In this document: positions 7,333-15,905 of the stretch, piece by piece | Numbering within the stretch: position 1 is the stretch's first letter | How the letters are laid out: every line of letters starts with the position of its first letter | NCBI GenBank assembly: GCA_963749905.1 | Contig: CAVVOF010000003.1 | Location: forward strand, 558,001-622,000 | Length of the DNA: 64,000 bases | Origin: UBA10649 sp963749905 | Lineage (GTDB): Bacteria; Actinomycetota; Actinomycetes; S36-B12 | Direction of reading: 5' to 3' | Made by a program: the position numbers and the translations under genes | The notes under the pieces: model-generated | What the model was told of the DNA's origin: nothing | What the model saw: only the letters and a program-made list of their open reading frames with translations | Databases searched by the model: none

Positions 7333-8994
7333 TCAGTCCGGGGCGTGGTCCGCAATCCACGTCTCGGCGTCGTCCATCGCGCGCTTCAGCGTCGCCCCGG
7401 CCCGTTCATCTCCCCGGTACATCGCGTCCTGCCCGATCACCGCGACGACGCCGCCCACCGTCATCTGCTCCTCGATCCGCTCGTTCGTGGACACGAGGAC
7501 GAGCCGACTGCCCACGGCGACAAGCTCCTGCGCGTACCGCAGCAGCACTCGAGTCACGGACGAGCCCACCTCGTCGCGTCCTCGCAGCCGCACCAGCACG
7601 ACGCTGTTGCGCGACGTGTCGCGCACGGCCGGCAGCTGCTCCTCGAAGACGGGGGCGGAGGCGAAGAACAGACTGCCGTAGGTCTGCAGCAGGACGACCT
7701 CGCCGCCGGGGAGGATCGCCGGGGGCTCCGACTCGACCAGGTGCCCGTCGGCGTCGGGCCGCTGCCTCTTCACGGTGACCCGGTTCGACTGCCGCACGAC
7801 GTGAAGCACGACGGACAGCACGACACCCACCAGCACCGCGTACTGGAGCGGGATCACCATCGTGAGCACGAACGTGGTGACGAGCACGACCTTCTGGACG
7901 GTCCCGGTGCCCCACACCGATCGCAGGGCGAGCGGCTTGATGGTCCGGACCCCGATGAGAATGAGCAGGCCCGCGAGGGCCGGCATGGCCACGTAGCCCA
8001 CGACGCCACCGAAGGCGACCACCACCACGGCCATGACGAGCGCGGCGAAGATCAGGGACTGCCGCGAGCGTGCACCCGCCGCCTTGTTCAGCGCGGTGGC
8101 CGAAACCGAGCCGCCTACCGGCATGCCCTGGAAGACGCCGGCTGCGACGTTCGCCACGCCCTGCCCGACGAAGTCACGTGATGCGTCGGGGTAGCGGCCG
8201 TCCGGATTGGGGAAGCTGGCCGAGATGCCGGCGCCTTGGACCAGTCCGACGAACGCGAGTGAGATCGCTGGCAGCAGCAGTTCCGGAATCAGGCCGAGCA
8301 TCGGTGCCACCGGACGTGGCAGTCCGGAGATGTCGACGCCGAGGTCGTTCAGCGTCGCCACCGACGACCAGCCGAGCGCGAGGGCGCCGGCTGACGTGAC
8401 GATCACCGCGACGACCAGGCCCATCGCGCCGACCCGCGTCCGCTCCAGCAGCACGATGAGGACGACCGTAGCCACGCCGATGGTGACGGTGGCGAGGTCC
8501 CATTGGCCGGGGTTGAGGAACGTCTGAACCGCCCGGATCACCCGGTTCGGCCCGTCGGCGACGAAGCCGGTGAGGTTGGCCAGCTGGCCCAGGACGATGT
8601 TCACGCCGACGGCGTTGATGAAGCCGACCATCACCGCGTTCGAGACGAACCTCAGCACCGATCCGAGCCGCAACAGCCCGGCCGCCAGCATGACCACACC
8701 TGTCAGCACCGACAGGGTGAAAAGGGCGCGCGCGGGATCCTCCCCGTCGTGAACAGCGGGAACGTCGGCGACGATGATGGCCATCGCCCCGGTGCTCTGA
8801 ATGGCCATGAAGGCCGAGCCGGCGGCGATGCCCCCGGCCAGCGTCCCGACCATGTATCCGTACAGGCCCGACAGCGGGTTGACCCCGGCCAGTAGGCCCG
8901 TAGCCAGACCGTCCGGGACGCTCTGCACCCCGAGCACGACTCCGGCGACGGCGTCCTGCCGCAAGGTCCGTCTCTCGAACGGAAGCCAGCGCAC
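7333..8994 (-). CDS. SulP-family anion transporter with STAS domain
   Basis: 553 residues from GTG 8994, which has a GGGGCGGG ribosome binding site; a TTG at 9030 would add 12 residues. About 12 membrane segments carry the SulP landmarks (VPDGLATGLLAGVNPLSGLYG, the NAVGVNIVLGQLANLTG region, the PVGGSVSATALNK region). A cytoplasmic STAS domain covers roughly the last 120 residues (VVLLQTYGSLFFASAPVFE, NSVVLVRLRG). The family imports sulfate or other inorganic anions. It is divergent from the alkylsulfatase gene with about 145 bp between starts, which makes uptake of released sulfate plausible. Unlike the two SulP genes near 26-28 kb, this one is intact. Confidence 0.88.
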   Translation of the reverse strand: MRWLPFERRTLRQDAVAGVVLGVQSVPDGLATGLLAGVNPLSGLYGYMVGTLAGGIAAGSAFMAIQSTGAMAIIVADVPAVHDGEDPARALFTLSVLTGVVMLAAGLLRLGSVLRFVSNAVMVGFINAVGVNIVLGQLANLTGFVADGPNRVIRAVQTFLNPGQWDLATVTIGVATVVLIVLLERTRVGAMGLVVAVIVTSAGALALGWSSVATLNDLGVDISGLPRPVAPMLGLIPELLLPAISLAFVGLVQGAGISASFPNPDGRYPDASRDFVGQGVANVAAGVFQGMPVGGSVSATALNKAAGARSRQSLIFAALVMAVVVVAFGGVVGYVAMPALAGLLILIGVRTIKPLALRSVWGTGTVQKVVLVTTFVLTMVIPLQYAVLVGVVLSVVLHVVRQSNRVTVKRQRPDADGHLVESEPPAILPGGEVVLLQTYGSLFFASAPVFEEQLPAVRDTSRNSVVLVRLRGRDEVGSSVTRVLLRYAQELVAVGSRLVLVSTNERIEEQMTVGGVVAVIGQDAMYRGDERAGATLKRAMDDAETWIADHAPD

Positions 8995-9139
8995 CGTCGT
9001 CCCGCCCCTCAGCCGAGAACTCAGCCCCAAAGTCGCGTGCGTCGCGACCTAGTCGGATAGTAATGACATAGCAACTGACCCCCAGGCTCGCACGCGACCA
9101 GCGCGAAGCCCGGAACGTGACCAACGAGGGAGCCGAACC

Positions 9140-11131
9140 ATGCCGCACGAGCACTTCCACGAGCTCGGCAAGATGCCGTCACCCACGACGGTCGCGGCGC
9201 GGGCAGCCGCCCGCGAGCAACTGCCCTTCGACGACGAGCGCGACTTCGAGGAGGCCCGCCGAGGCTTCATCGCCGCACCCCCGTACCGGCAGATCATGGC
9301 CGAGGCAGGCCACGTGGCCTGGGACATGGGGGCCTACGACTTCCTCCTGTCCGGGCAGGACTTCGACTCCATCCACCCGTCGCTCCAGCGTCAGGCCGTC
9401 CTCAACATGGAGTACGGCCTGTACGAGGTCGTGCCCGGCCACATCTACCAGGTTCGCGGCTTCGACCTCGCCAACATCTCTTTCATCCGCTCGGACACCG
9501 GCTGGATCGTCTTCGACCCGCTGACGGCGTCGGAGACGGCGGCGGCGGCCCTCGCGCTCGTGAACGAGCACCTGGGCGCGCGGCCAGTCGTGGCTGTCGT
9601 CTACTCGCACTCGCACGGCGACCACTTCGCCGGCGCGCACGGGGTGGTCGACGTGGCGGACGTGCGGTCCGGCAAGGTCCCCGTCATCGCCCCGGTGGGC
9701 TTCCTCGAGCACGCAGTGGCGGAGAACGTGTACGCCGGCAACGCGATGAACCGGCGCATGTTCTACCAGTACGGATCCCTGCTCGACCGCAGCCCGTTCG
9801 GGCACGTCGACCAGGCCATCGGCAAGGGCGTGGCAGCCGGGTCGGCCGGACTGATCCCTCCGACCGTCGACATCGTCGACGACATCGAGGAGCTGACGGT
9901 CGACGGGGTTCGGATGGTCTTCCAGAACACGCCGGGCACCGAGGCGCCGGCCGAGATGAACACCTGGTTCCCCGACCTCAAGGCCTTCTGGGCGGCCGAG
10001 AACATCGTCGCGACGGTCCACAACATCTACACGCTGCGGGGCGCCCTCGTTCGTGACGCCCTCGAGTGGTCCCGGCAGATCAACAAGGCCCTGTACCTGT
10101 TCGGCCGCGAGGCGGAGGTGATGTTCGCGTCCCACTCGTGGCCCCGCTGGGGGAACGAGCGGATCCAGGAGGTCATGCGCACCCAGCGCGATGCGTACGC
10201 CCACCTCAACAACGGCGTCATGCACCTGGCCAACCAGGGTGTGACCATCAACGAGATCCATCGCGTCTACCGGGTCCCGGAGTCCCTCGAGCGCAAGTGG
10301 GCAGCCCGCAGCTACCACGGCTCCGTCGAGCACAACTCGCGCGCCGTGATCAACCGGTACCTCGGCTACTGGGACGGCAACCCGGCGACGCTGATCCCGC
10401 TGGCTCCGCGCGAGTCCGCGCCGCTGTTCGTCGACATGATGGGCGGCGCCGACGCCATCGCCGCCAGGGCCACGCAGCTGATGGACGACGGCGACTACCT
10501 GCTCGCGATCGAGATCCTCAACAAGCTCGTGTACGCCGAGCCGGACAACGTCGACGGCCGTCGCCTGCTGGCGGACGCCTTCGAGCAGGTCGGCTACCAG
10601 CAGGAGAGCCCCAGCGTGCGCAACAGCTTCCTGGCCGCAGCACTGGAACTGCGGTCGGGCATCCCGTCAGGGACGGCTCCGAAGAGCACCGGCCCCGACC
10701 TCGTGCGTGCCCTGAGCACGCTGCAGTTCCTCGACTACCTCGGCATCCGGCTCGACTCGTCGGTGGTCGGCGACGCGGCGTTCGTGATGAACCTGATCAC
10801 CCCAGACAACGGCGAGACCTTCGTCGTCGAGCTGAGCAACGGTGCGCTCACCAGCCTTCAGGGCTTCGTCGCCGAGGACCCCGACCTCACGTTGACGATC
10901 AACCGATCGGATCTCGAGAACGCGATGATCGGGCTGGTGCCTCTGCAGCAGCAGGTCGCGGACGGCACGGCGACACTCACGGGCGATGCCTCGATCCTGC
11001 TCACGCTCGCGGGCGCACTCACGCAGTTCGAGCCGACCTTCGCGATCATGCCCGGCACCACGTCCGCAGCGGAGGCGGTCCCGGCCGATGCCTTCGCCTA
11101 TCGGGACCTCGGCGACAGCAGCGGCGGCTGA
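9140..11131 (+). CDS. Alkyl/aryl-sulfatase, SdsA/BDS1-like
   Basis: 663 residues; ATG 9140 follows GAGGGAG. A metallo-beta-lactamase fold carries the zinc motif SHSHGDHFAG (H157, H159, D161, H162), with further ligands expected near NTPGTEAPAEMN (about residue 270) and ASHSWPRWG. An alkylsulfatase dimerisation domain follows (LLAIEILNKLVYAEPDN), and the last 120 residues form an SCP2-like sterol-carrier domain. These are the three parts of SdsA1-type alkylsulfatases, which hydrolyse primary alkyl sulfates such as SDS to sulfate and alcohol. There is no signal peptide. The divergent SulP transporter suggests a sulfur-scavenging pair. Confidence 0.9.
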   Translation: MPHEHFHELGKMPSPTTVAARAAAREQLPFDDERDFEEARRGFIAAPPYRQIMAEAGHVAWDMGAYDFLLSGQDFDSIHPSLQRQAVLNMEYGLYEVVPGHIYQVRGFDLANISFIRSDTGWIVFDPLTASETAAAALALVNEHLGARPVVAVVYSHSHGDHFAGAHGVVDVADVRSGKVPVIAPVGFLEHAVAENVYAGNAMNRRMFYQYGSLLDRSPFGHVDQAIGKGVAAGSAGLIPPTVDIVDDIEELTVDGVRMVFQNTPGTEAPAEMNTWFPDLKAFWAAENIVATVHNIYTLRGALVRDALEWSRQINKALYLFGREAEVMFASHSWPRWGNERIQEVMRTQRDAYAHLNNGVMHLANQGVTINEIHRVYRVPESLERKWAARSYHGSVEHNSRAVINRYLGYWDGNPATLIPLAPRESAPLFVDMMGGADAIAARATQLMDDGDYLLAIEILNKLVYAEPDNVDGRRLLADAFEQVGYQQESPSVRNSFLAAALELRSGIPSGTAPKSTGPDLVRALSTLQFLDYLGIRLDSSVVGDAAFVMNLITPDNGETFVVELSNGALTSLQGFVAEDPDLTLTINRSDLENAMIGLVPLQQQVADGTATLTGDASILLTLAGALTQFEPTFAIMPGTTSAAEAVPADAFAYRDLGDSSGG

Positions 11132-11136
11132 CCACT

Positions 11137-11204
11137 CCCCGTCGAGCGTGGCGCTCAGGCGTCTGCGCTCGGCGAGTCGCGCCTGTGCTCCACGCTCGAC
11201 GGGG
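11137..11204. repeat. Palindromic repeat family B, copy 2
   Basis: Arms 11137-11161 and 11180-11204, 25 bp with two mismatches, around an 18-nt loop. The left arm and most of the loop are nearly identical to copy 1 at 7251-7320. It begins 5 bp after the alkylsulfatase stop codon and lies ahead of a same-strand flavoprotein gene. Confidence 0.88.
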
Positions 11205-11269
11205 TGGGTGACGGGCAGCAGTCGCCGGGGACGCGTGCGCGCAGGACGGAAATCGGGTTGTCTGGGCCC

Positions 11270-11920
11270 ATGAGGTACACACCGCCCCGACTGCCGGCAG
11301 ACGTAGGTCTCGAGCGGGGCCGTGAGTTCCTCGCCCACATGGACACCCGCCGCAGCGTGCGCATGTTCAGCAGCGACGACGTCCCTCGTGAGCTCATCGA
11401 GACGGCCGTGGCGACCGCCAACACCGCCCCCAGCGGAGCGCACCAGCAGCCGTGGACCTTCGTCGCGACCCGCGACCCGGAGGTCAAGCACCGCATTCGG
11501 CTGGCCGCCGAGACGGAGGAGCGCGAGAACTACGAAGGCGGACGCCTCCCTGACGCCTGGCGTGAGGCGCTCGCACCGCTGGGCACCAACTCGGACAAGT
11601 CCTACCTCGACGAGGTGCCGTGGATCGTGGTCGCCTTCGCGCAGAAGTCGACGCCCATGGCCGACGGGTCGCTGCGCAAGAACTACTACGTCAACGAGTC
11701 GGTCGGCATCGCCTGCGGGCTCTTCATCGCCAGCCTGCACACGATGGGCCTGGCCACCCTCACGCACACCCCGAACCCGATGGGGTTCCTCACCGAGATC
11801 CTCGACCGCCCTTCGACGGAGCGGCCCTACATCCTGTTCCCGGTGGGCTATCCCGCCGAGGACTGCACGGTCCCGGACCTGCAGCGCAAGCCCCTCCGTG
11901 ACGCACTGATCGAGGTCTGA
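11270..11920 (+). CDS. Nitroreductase-fold flavoprotein, iodotyrosine-deiodinase-like
   Basis: 216 residues from ATG 11270; an in-frame ATG at 11204 would start inside palindrome B2 and is unlikely. FMN-binding landmarks are TRRSVRMFSS, NTAPSGAHQQPWTF and FPVGYPAEDCTV. The segment TEERENYEGG then LGTNSDKSY carries a Glu...Tyr...Lys arrangement like the substrate lid of iodotyrosine deiodinase, which binds the zwitterion of halotyrosines. The protein is therefore closer to the deiodinase branch than to general nitroreductases. The physiological substrate in bacteria is unknown. Confidence 0.8.
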   Translation: MRYTPPRLPADVGLERGREFLAHMDTRRSVRMFSSDDVPRELIETAVATANTAPSGAHQQPWTFVATRDPEVKHRIRLAAETEERENYEGGRLPDAWREALAPLGTNSDKSYLDEVPWIVVAFAQKSTPMADGSLRKNYYVNESVGIACGLFIASLHTMGLATLTHTPNPMGFLTEILDRPSTERPYILFPVGYPAEDCTVPDLQRKPLRDALIEV

Positions 11921-11941
11921 CTGTGCCCGGGCCCGCCTCGG

Positions 11942-12613
11942 TCACCCCTCGCTGAGCGCATCCCCAGCGACCGTCCGTCTGCGCCGCACGAGTATCAGCA
12001 CGCTCACCAGCGCCACCCACAGCGGGAACAGGAACTGGACGACGTTGGGCAGCGGCGGGATCACCAGCAGCGTCAGCCCGGTCAGGAACCCCAGCAGCCC
12101 TAGCCAGCGCGGCAGGGTGCGAGCCCGCATCCCGGCGCTGGCCGCTGAGAACATGAACACGGCAGCCATCTTCGCGCCGAAGACGCCCAGCACGGCCGTG
12201 CCGAAGGTCCACGCGAACCCGACGATCTCGGGGGTGGGCGTCTGCCCACTGGCGTCGAGGATCAGGACCGCCTTCAACGCGGCTGCCGCCGTGAACATCG
12301 TGGCGATGAAGATCAGCCCCGAGCCGAGGAACACCGTCTCGAAGAACCGGTCATCACGAGCCCCCAGATGGGTCCGGATCACCGCGATGAACCACAGGAA
12401 CGCGATCCCCGCGAACGGCAGCAGCGTCAGGGCGATGTTGATCGCATTCCGTCGGCCCTCATCGGACAGCCAGGTCTCGGCTCCGGCTGCCTGATCCGGA
12501 GAGGCCTGGTGCAGTTGGGCAAGCACCACGCCAAGGATGGTCGCGAAGACCAGCCCGGCGATCGCCGCCGATTCCGGCCTACGGACGGCGGCCATGACAT
12601 GCGAGCGGTCCAT
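11942..12613 (-). CDS. Multi-pass membrane protein, unknown
   Basis: 223 residues; ATG 12613 follows AGGAG at 8 nt. About six hydrophobic segments can be seen, including AAIAGLVFATILGVVLAQL, ALTLLPFAGIAFLWFIAVI and LWVALVSVLILV, with a short basic C-terminus (RRRRTVAG). It lies 8 bp downstream of another membrane-protein gene on the same strand and is probably cotranscribed with it. No catalytic motif or named family was recognised. Confidence 0.7.
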   Translation of the reverse strand: MDRSHVMAAVRRPESAAIAGLVFATILGVVLAQLHQASPDQAAGAETWLSDEGRRNAINIALTLLPFAGIAFLWFIAVIRTHLGARDDRFFETVFLGSGLIFIATMFTAAAALKAVLILDASGQTPTPEIVGFAWTFGTAVLGVFGAKMAAVFMFSAASAGMRARTLPRWLGLLGFLTGLTLLVIPPLPNVVQFLFPLWVALVSVLILVRRRRTVAGDALSEG

Positions 12614-12621
12614 CACGACTC

Positions 12622-13305
12622 CTAGAGGACGTTGACGGCGCGGGCCACCACGAGGGCGACGAGCGTCAGGGAAATGGCCGACTCGAGGATCAGCATCAGC
12701 TTGGACCAGTGCCGGATCGCCGACACGTCGGTCGGGCTGAACGCGGTCGCCGTGTTGAAGGACAGGGCGAGGTAGTCGACGTACTCGGGAAACCAGTCGG
12801 CGCCTACCGTGGCCGGGATCTCCTCCTCGGGAAACCGGAACGCCGGCCGCACGGCGCGTGACCCACGCGCACGCGCGGCCGGTCCGCCGCGATCGAGATG
12901 CCAGTACCAGAACGAGAAGGCGATGACGTTCGTCAGCCACACCACGCCGCCGATCATGAGCAGCTGCCCTGGGCTGGCGAAGTCCGCCTTCTGGAGAATG
13001 CCCACCACCAACCGCACGGCAGAGGCCGCCGTGGCAATCGTGATCGTGATGATCATGAGACCGGTGACCACGCGCAGCCACCGGCTCTCCCGATCGATCC
13101 GACCCGGATCGCCGACGACGAGCACGAGGAGGAACAGCGCCAGCAGGATCGGATAGCCGAAGTGGGTCGCCTCGGTGACCCGGAAGTCTGCAGGAATGAA
13201 CAGGTACAGTCCGCCGGCGGCCAGCACGGCGAGAGCCATCGGAAGGCGGCGCTCGCCCTGACGGGTCGGCCGCTGCAGATCGGTCACGGTGTCGCCCCAC
13301 GGCAC
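12622..13305 (-). CDS. Conserved integral membrane protein with TAFSPTD motif
   Basis: 227 residues; GTG 13305 is preceded by GGAG. It has about six membrane segments: LALFLLVLVV, LMIITITIATAASAVRLVVG and the FSFWYWHLDRGGP region. The final part, DYLALSFNTATAFSPTDVS followed by a last helix ending ARAVNVL, resembles an ion-channel pore plus inner helix, and I recall it as a widespread unnamed actinobacterial/proteobacterial membrane family. Its function is unknown; ion conduction is a guess from the pore-like end. It is probably in an operon with the following membrane gene. Confidence 0.75.
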   Translation of the reverse strand: MPWGDTVTDLQRPTRQGERRLPMALAVLAAGGLYLFIPADFRVTEATHFGYPILLALFLLVLVVGDPGRIDRESRWLRVVTGLMIITITIATAASAVRLVVGILQKADFASPGQLLMIGGVVWLTNVIAFSFWYWHLDRGGPAARARGSRAVRPAFRFPEEEIPATVGADWFPEYVDYLALSFNTATAFSPTDVSAIRHWSKLMLILESAISLTLVALVVARAVNVL

Positions 13306-13453
13306 TCGGCCACTCCTACTGTCCCTGCGGGCACCCGCACGTGGCTCGTCGCCGTTGGCATGTGCTCAGTGAAGCAGCCCCAGCCCCTCCCCGAGGGACC
13401 GACGCGACCTCGTGGCAGCATCCATCGCACTGCCAGGACCTAGGGAGTCGAGC

Positions 13454-13792
13454 ATGACGCGGTACCTCATCTCCTTCGACGATGGTGCGATGAACATCCC
13501 CGAGGAGGATCTGGCCGCCGTGGGCGAGGCCGCTCACGCAGTCGTCCGTGCAGCCCAAGACTCAGGGGTCTGGATCTTCGGCGGCGGCGTGGCGCGCCAG
13601 CAGGCGAGCATCGTGGACACGGACGGGTCGATCGCCGACGGACCGTACCCGGAGCGCAAGGCCGTCATCGGCGGGTTCGTGATCATCGAGGTGCCCTCAC
13701 GCACGGAGGCGCACGAGTGGGCGGCACGCTTCGCCGTCGCCTGCCGCTGTGCTCAGGAGGTGCGCGAGATCATGTTCGACCCGCTCGTCTGA
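13454..13792 (+). CDS. YciI-related protein
   Basis: 112 residues. ATG 13454 follows GGGAG; the frame is open further upstream but that part has no ribosome binding site. The YCII/DGPF pattern is seen: MTRYLISFDDG, an interior GVWIFGGGVARQ, SIADGPYPERKAVIGGFVII and a Cys/Ala-rich end. YciI-like proteins are small dimeric alpha/beta-barrel proteins; most have no known role, and some are fused to sigma factors or degrade chlorinated compounds. It converges on the DUF2252 gene. Confidence 0.8.
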   Translation: MTRYLISFDDGAMNIPEEDLAAVGEAAHAVVRAAQDSGVWIFGGGVARQQASIVDTDGSIADGPYPERKAVIGGFVIIEVPSRTEAHEWAARFAVACRCAQEVREIMFDPLV

Positions 13793-13817
13793 TCCGGCCT
13801 GGCACGGCGTCCTTCCT

Positions 13818-15275
13818 CTACACGCCCTCGGTCGCCTCGACGCGGCCCTCGTCGATCGCTGCGCGCAGCCTGGCGTGGTCCTTGTCGTTCTGGTCCGCGT
13901 AGGCGGCCGCGAAGTCCGCGACCGCCTCGTCGAACGTGTCCCGCTTCCCGAGGTACGCGCCGATCGCGACCCGATCCCCCGACCGGGCGTGGGCGCGGGC
14001 GAGCGTCCAGCCACAGACCTGCCCGTAGACCGCCATGCCTTCCGGCACGGATCCCTCGACGTCGGCGGAGGCCTTCCAATCGCGCAGCTGGCGCAGGTAG
14101 TAGTCGCGGTCGACGCCGTCGAGACCATTGGTGCGCTGCCAGCCGAGGAAGATGTCGCTGCTGGCCTGCATCAGCCGCTGGCCGGCGACGACGCGCTCGC
14201 CGTGGTTGGCGTACTCGCTCACCCCCGCGTACTGCTCCAGCACCGACGTTTGGGCCTCCTTCGCCTGTAGGAAGAGCGGGTCCCCACCGTCCAGCCCCTC
14301 GAACAGCAGGATCCACGCGCGGGTGCCGACGCTTCCCACGCCGACGACCTTGCGGGCCATGTGGACGAAGCGGTACTGGTCGAACAGGTGCTTGCGATCC
14401 GAGACCAGGCTCGCGCGGTACGCGCTCAGCAGATCGGCCATCTGCGCCTGCAGCGTCTCGCCTTCCTGACCTGGGAAGAGCTCCTCGACCGGGACGATGA
14501 GCGGCGGCTCCGAGATGATCTGACGCTGCCCGTCCACCTCGCGGGTGAGCTTGCGGAACGCCTGCATGCTGTCCTTGGTCTTGGCCGAGGCGATGAGGTT
14601 CTCCGCCTTGCGCAGGCGTTCGGCTGGCGCCACCGCCCGCAGCCTGTCCAGGAGCTCGTCGGCCTCGACTCGGGCGTACCAGACGGCCTGGTTCGGCATC
14701 GTCGCGAAGGTGCGCATGCTCTCGCGGTAGGAGCGCACTGCCTTGACGACTACCGCCCGCGCCTCCTTGGCGCGGAAGGACTGGCTGCGCGCCGCGATCT
14801 CGAGGCTCGCTGCCAGCCGCTTGACGTCCCACTCGAACGGCCCCGGGAGGGTCTCGTCGAAGTCGTTCAGATCGAACACCAGACGCCGCTCGGCGGACGC
14901 GTAGAACCCGAAGTTGGACAGGTGCGCGTCACCGCACAGCTGCGCCCGAAGGCCCGAGCTCGGCGTCGCCGCCAGGTCCGCAGCCATGACCAGCGCGGCG
15001 CCCCGGTAGAAGGCGAACGGCGACGACACCATCCGGCCGTACCGGATCGGCAGCAGCTCGGGCACTCGCGCCGGCCCCTGCCTTCCGAGCAGTTCCACCG
15101 GATCAGCCCGCAGATCCGTGGGCGCGAAGACGGCGTGGTCCTCCAGGGGGGCTGCCGCGCGGGCCTGCTTGCCGGCCGCCACTCGGGCCAGCCACCCCTC
15201 CGAGCGTGGGACGGTCTCCGCCCGTCGGCGAGCCGGATAGACGGGTTTGACGCTTGTCGCTCGGCCCTTGCCCAT
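13818..15275 (-). CDS. DUF2252 family protein (copy 1)
   Basis: 485 residues; ATG 15275 follows AGGAGG. Conserved blocks are PIRYGRMVSSPFAFYRGAA, LCGDAHLSNFGFYAS, VFDLNDFDET, FEWDVKRLAAS, ARKVVGVGSVGTRAW and QTLARAHARSGD-like ends. The GDAHxxN and DFDE blocks recall the catalytic loop and metal-binding loop of aminoglycoside-phosphotransferase-like kinases, so a phosphotransfer activity is possible but unproven. A close paralogue lies at 36369-37838. It is intact, with no operon partner apart from the nearby SHOCT peptide and rhodanese. Confidence 0.9.
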   Translation of the reverse strand: MGKGRATSVKPVYPARRRAETVPRSEGWLARVAAGKQARAAAPLEDHAVFAPTDLRADPVELLGRQGPARVPELLPIRYGRMVSSPFAFYRGAALVMAADLAATPSSGLRAQLCGDAHLSNFGFYASAERRLVFDLNDFDETLPGPFEWDVKRLAASLEIAARSQSFRAKEARAVVVKAVRSYRESMRTFATMPNQAVWYARVEADELLDRLRAVAPAERLRKAENLIASAKTKDSMQAFRKLTREVDGQRQIISEPPLIVPVEELFPGQEGETLQAQMADLLSAYRASLVSDRKHLFDQYRFVHMARKVVGVGSVGTRAWILLFEGLDGGDPLFLQAKEAQTSVLEQYAGVSEYANHGERVVAGQRLMQASSDIFLGWQRTNGLDGVDRDYYLRQLRDWKASADVEGSVPEGMAVYGQVCGWTLARAHARSGDRVAIGAYLGKRDTFDEAVADFAAAYADQNDKDHARLRAAIDEGRVEATEGV

Positions 15276-15358
15276 GACGCCTCCTGCTCGGACCGGCCCG
15301 GTCCACTTGGTGAGCGGAATGTACTGCGCCTACCGACGGCCCTCTGCTCCGGGAGAGG

Positions 15359-15460
15359 TCAGCCGGCGAGCGCCTTGGCCTTCAGCGCGTCGAACTCGGC
15401 CTGGGTGATCGCGCCTTGGTCGAACAGGGCCAGCAGGAACGATCCGTTGTCGTTGAACAT
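15359..15460 (-). CDS. 33-residue SHOCT-type microprotein
   Basis: A short frame from ATG 15460 encoding MFNDNGSFLLALFDQG then ITQAEFDALKAKALAG. The second part is the SHOCT (short C-terminal) helix pair normally found at the end of larger proteins; the same sequence ends the PLDc_N protein at 61134-61529. Here the domain stands alone. It lies 44 bp after the rhodanese gene on the same strand. The ribosome binding site is weak, so it could also be a remnant, but the motif is too exact to be chance. Confidence 0.55.
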   Translation of the reverse strand: MFNDNGSFLLALFDQGAITQAEFDALKAKALAG

Positions 15461-15504
15461 CAGTGTGCTCGCTTCCCGTGAAGGGGCTTCGGGGTGGTGC
15501 CGGA

Positions 15505-15894
15505 TCAGATGTCGGCGTGGGCGTCGGCCGTGGGCAGCCCGGCCTCTTTCCAGGCGGTGATGCCGCCCGCAAGGTTGACGACGTCGGTGAAACCGAGCTC
15601 GGTCAGCGTCACGCCGGCCAGTGCGGATCGAGCGCCGGATCGGCAGTAGACGATGACTTGCCGATCGGGGTCCAGCGCAGGATCGTGGCGGGGGCTTGTC
15701 GGGTCGGCCTTCGCCTCGAGGATCCCGCGAGGGATCTGCAGGCACCCGGGGATGTGGGTCTCCCACTCGGTGGGCTCGCGCACATCGAGGACCACCGCGG
15801 AGCCAGCCGTCAATCGCTCGAAGGCGTCCTGAGGAGTGACCGCGGGGATCAGGGCATTGGCCTCGAGCACCATCTGTCGGGCGGTCTTCGCCAT
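15505..15894 (-). CDS. Single-domain rhodanese (sulfurtransferase)
   Basis: 129 residues with the full rhodanese order: VVLDVREPTEWETHIPG, ILEAKAD and the active loop VYCRSGARSA with catalytic Cys84, then GFTDVVNLAGGITAWKEAGLP. It starts 11 bp after the stop of the DszB-like gene on the same strand, so the two are almost certainly cotranscribed. Rhodaneses move sulfane sulfur to thiol or cyanide/sulfite acceptors; beside a predicted sulfite-releasing enzyme, a role in handling the released sulfur is a reasonable inference. Confidence 0.9.
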   Translation of the reverse strand: MAKTARQMVLEANALIPAVTPQDAFERLTAGSAVVLDVREPTEWETHIPGCLQIPRGILEAKADPTSPRHDPALDPDRQVIVYCRSGARSALAGVTLTELGFTDVVNLAGGITAWKEAGLPTADAHADI

Positions 15895-15905
15895 CCCGAC
15901 GTCCT

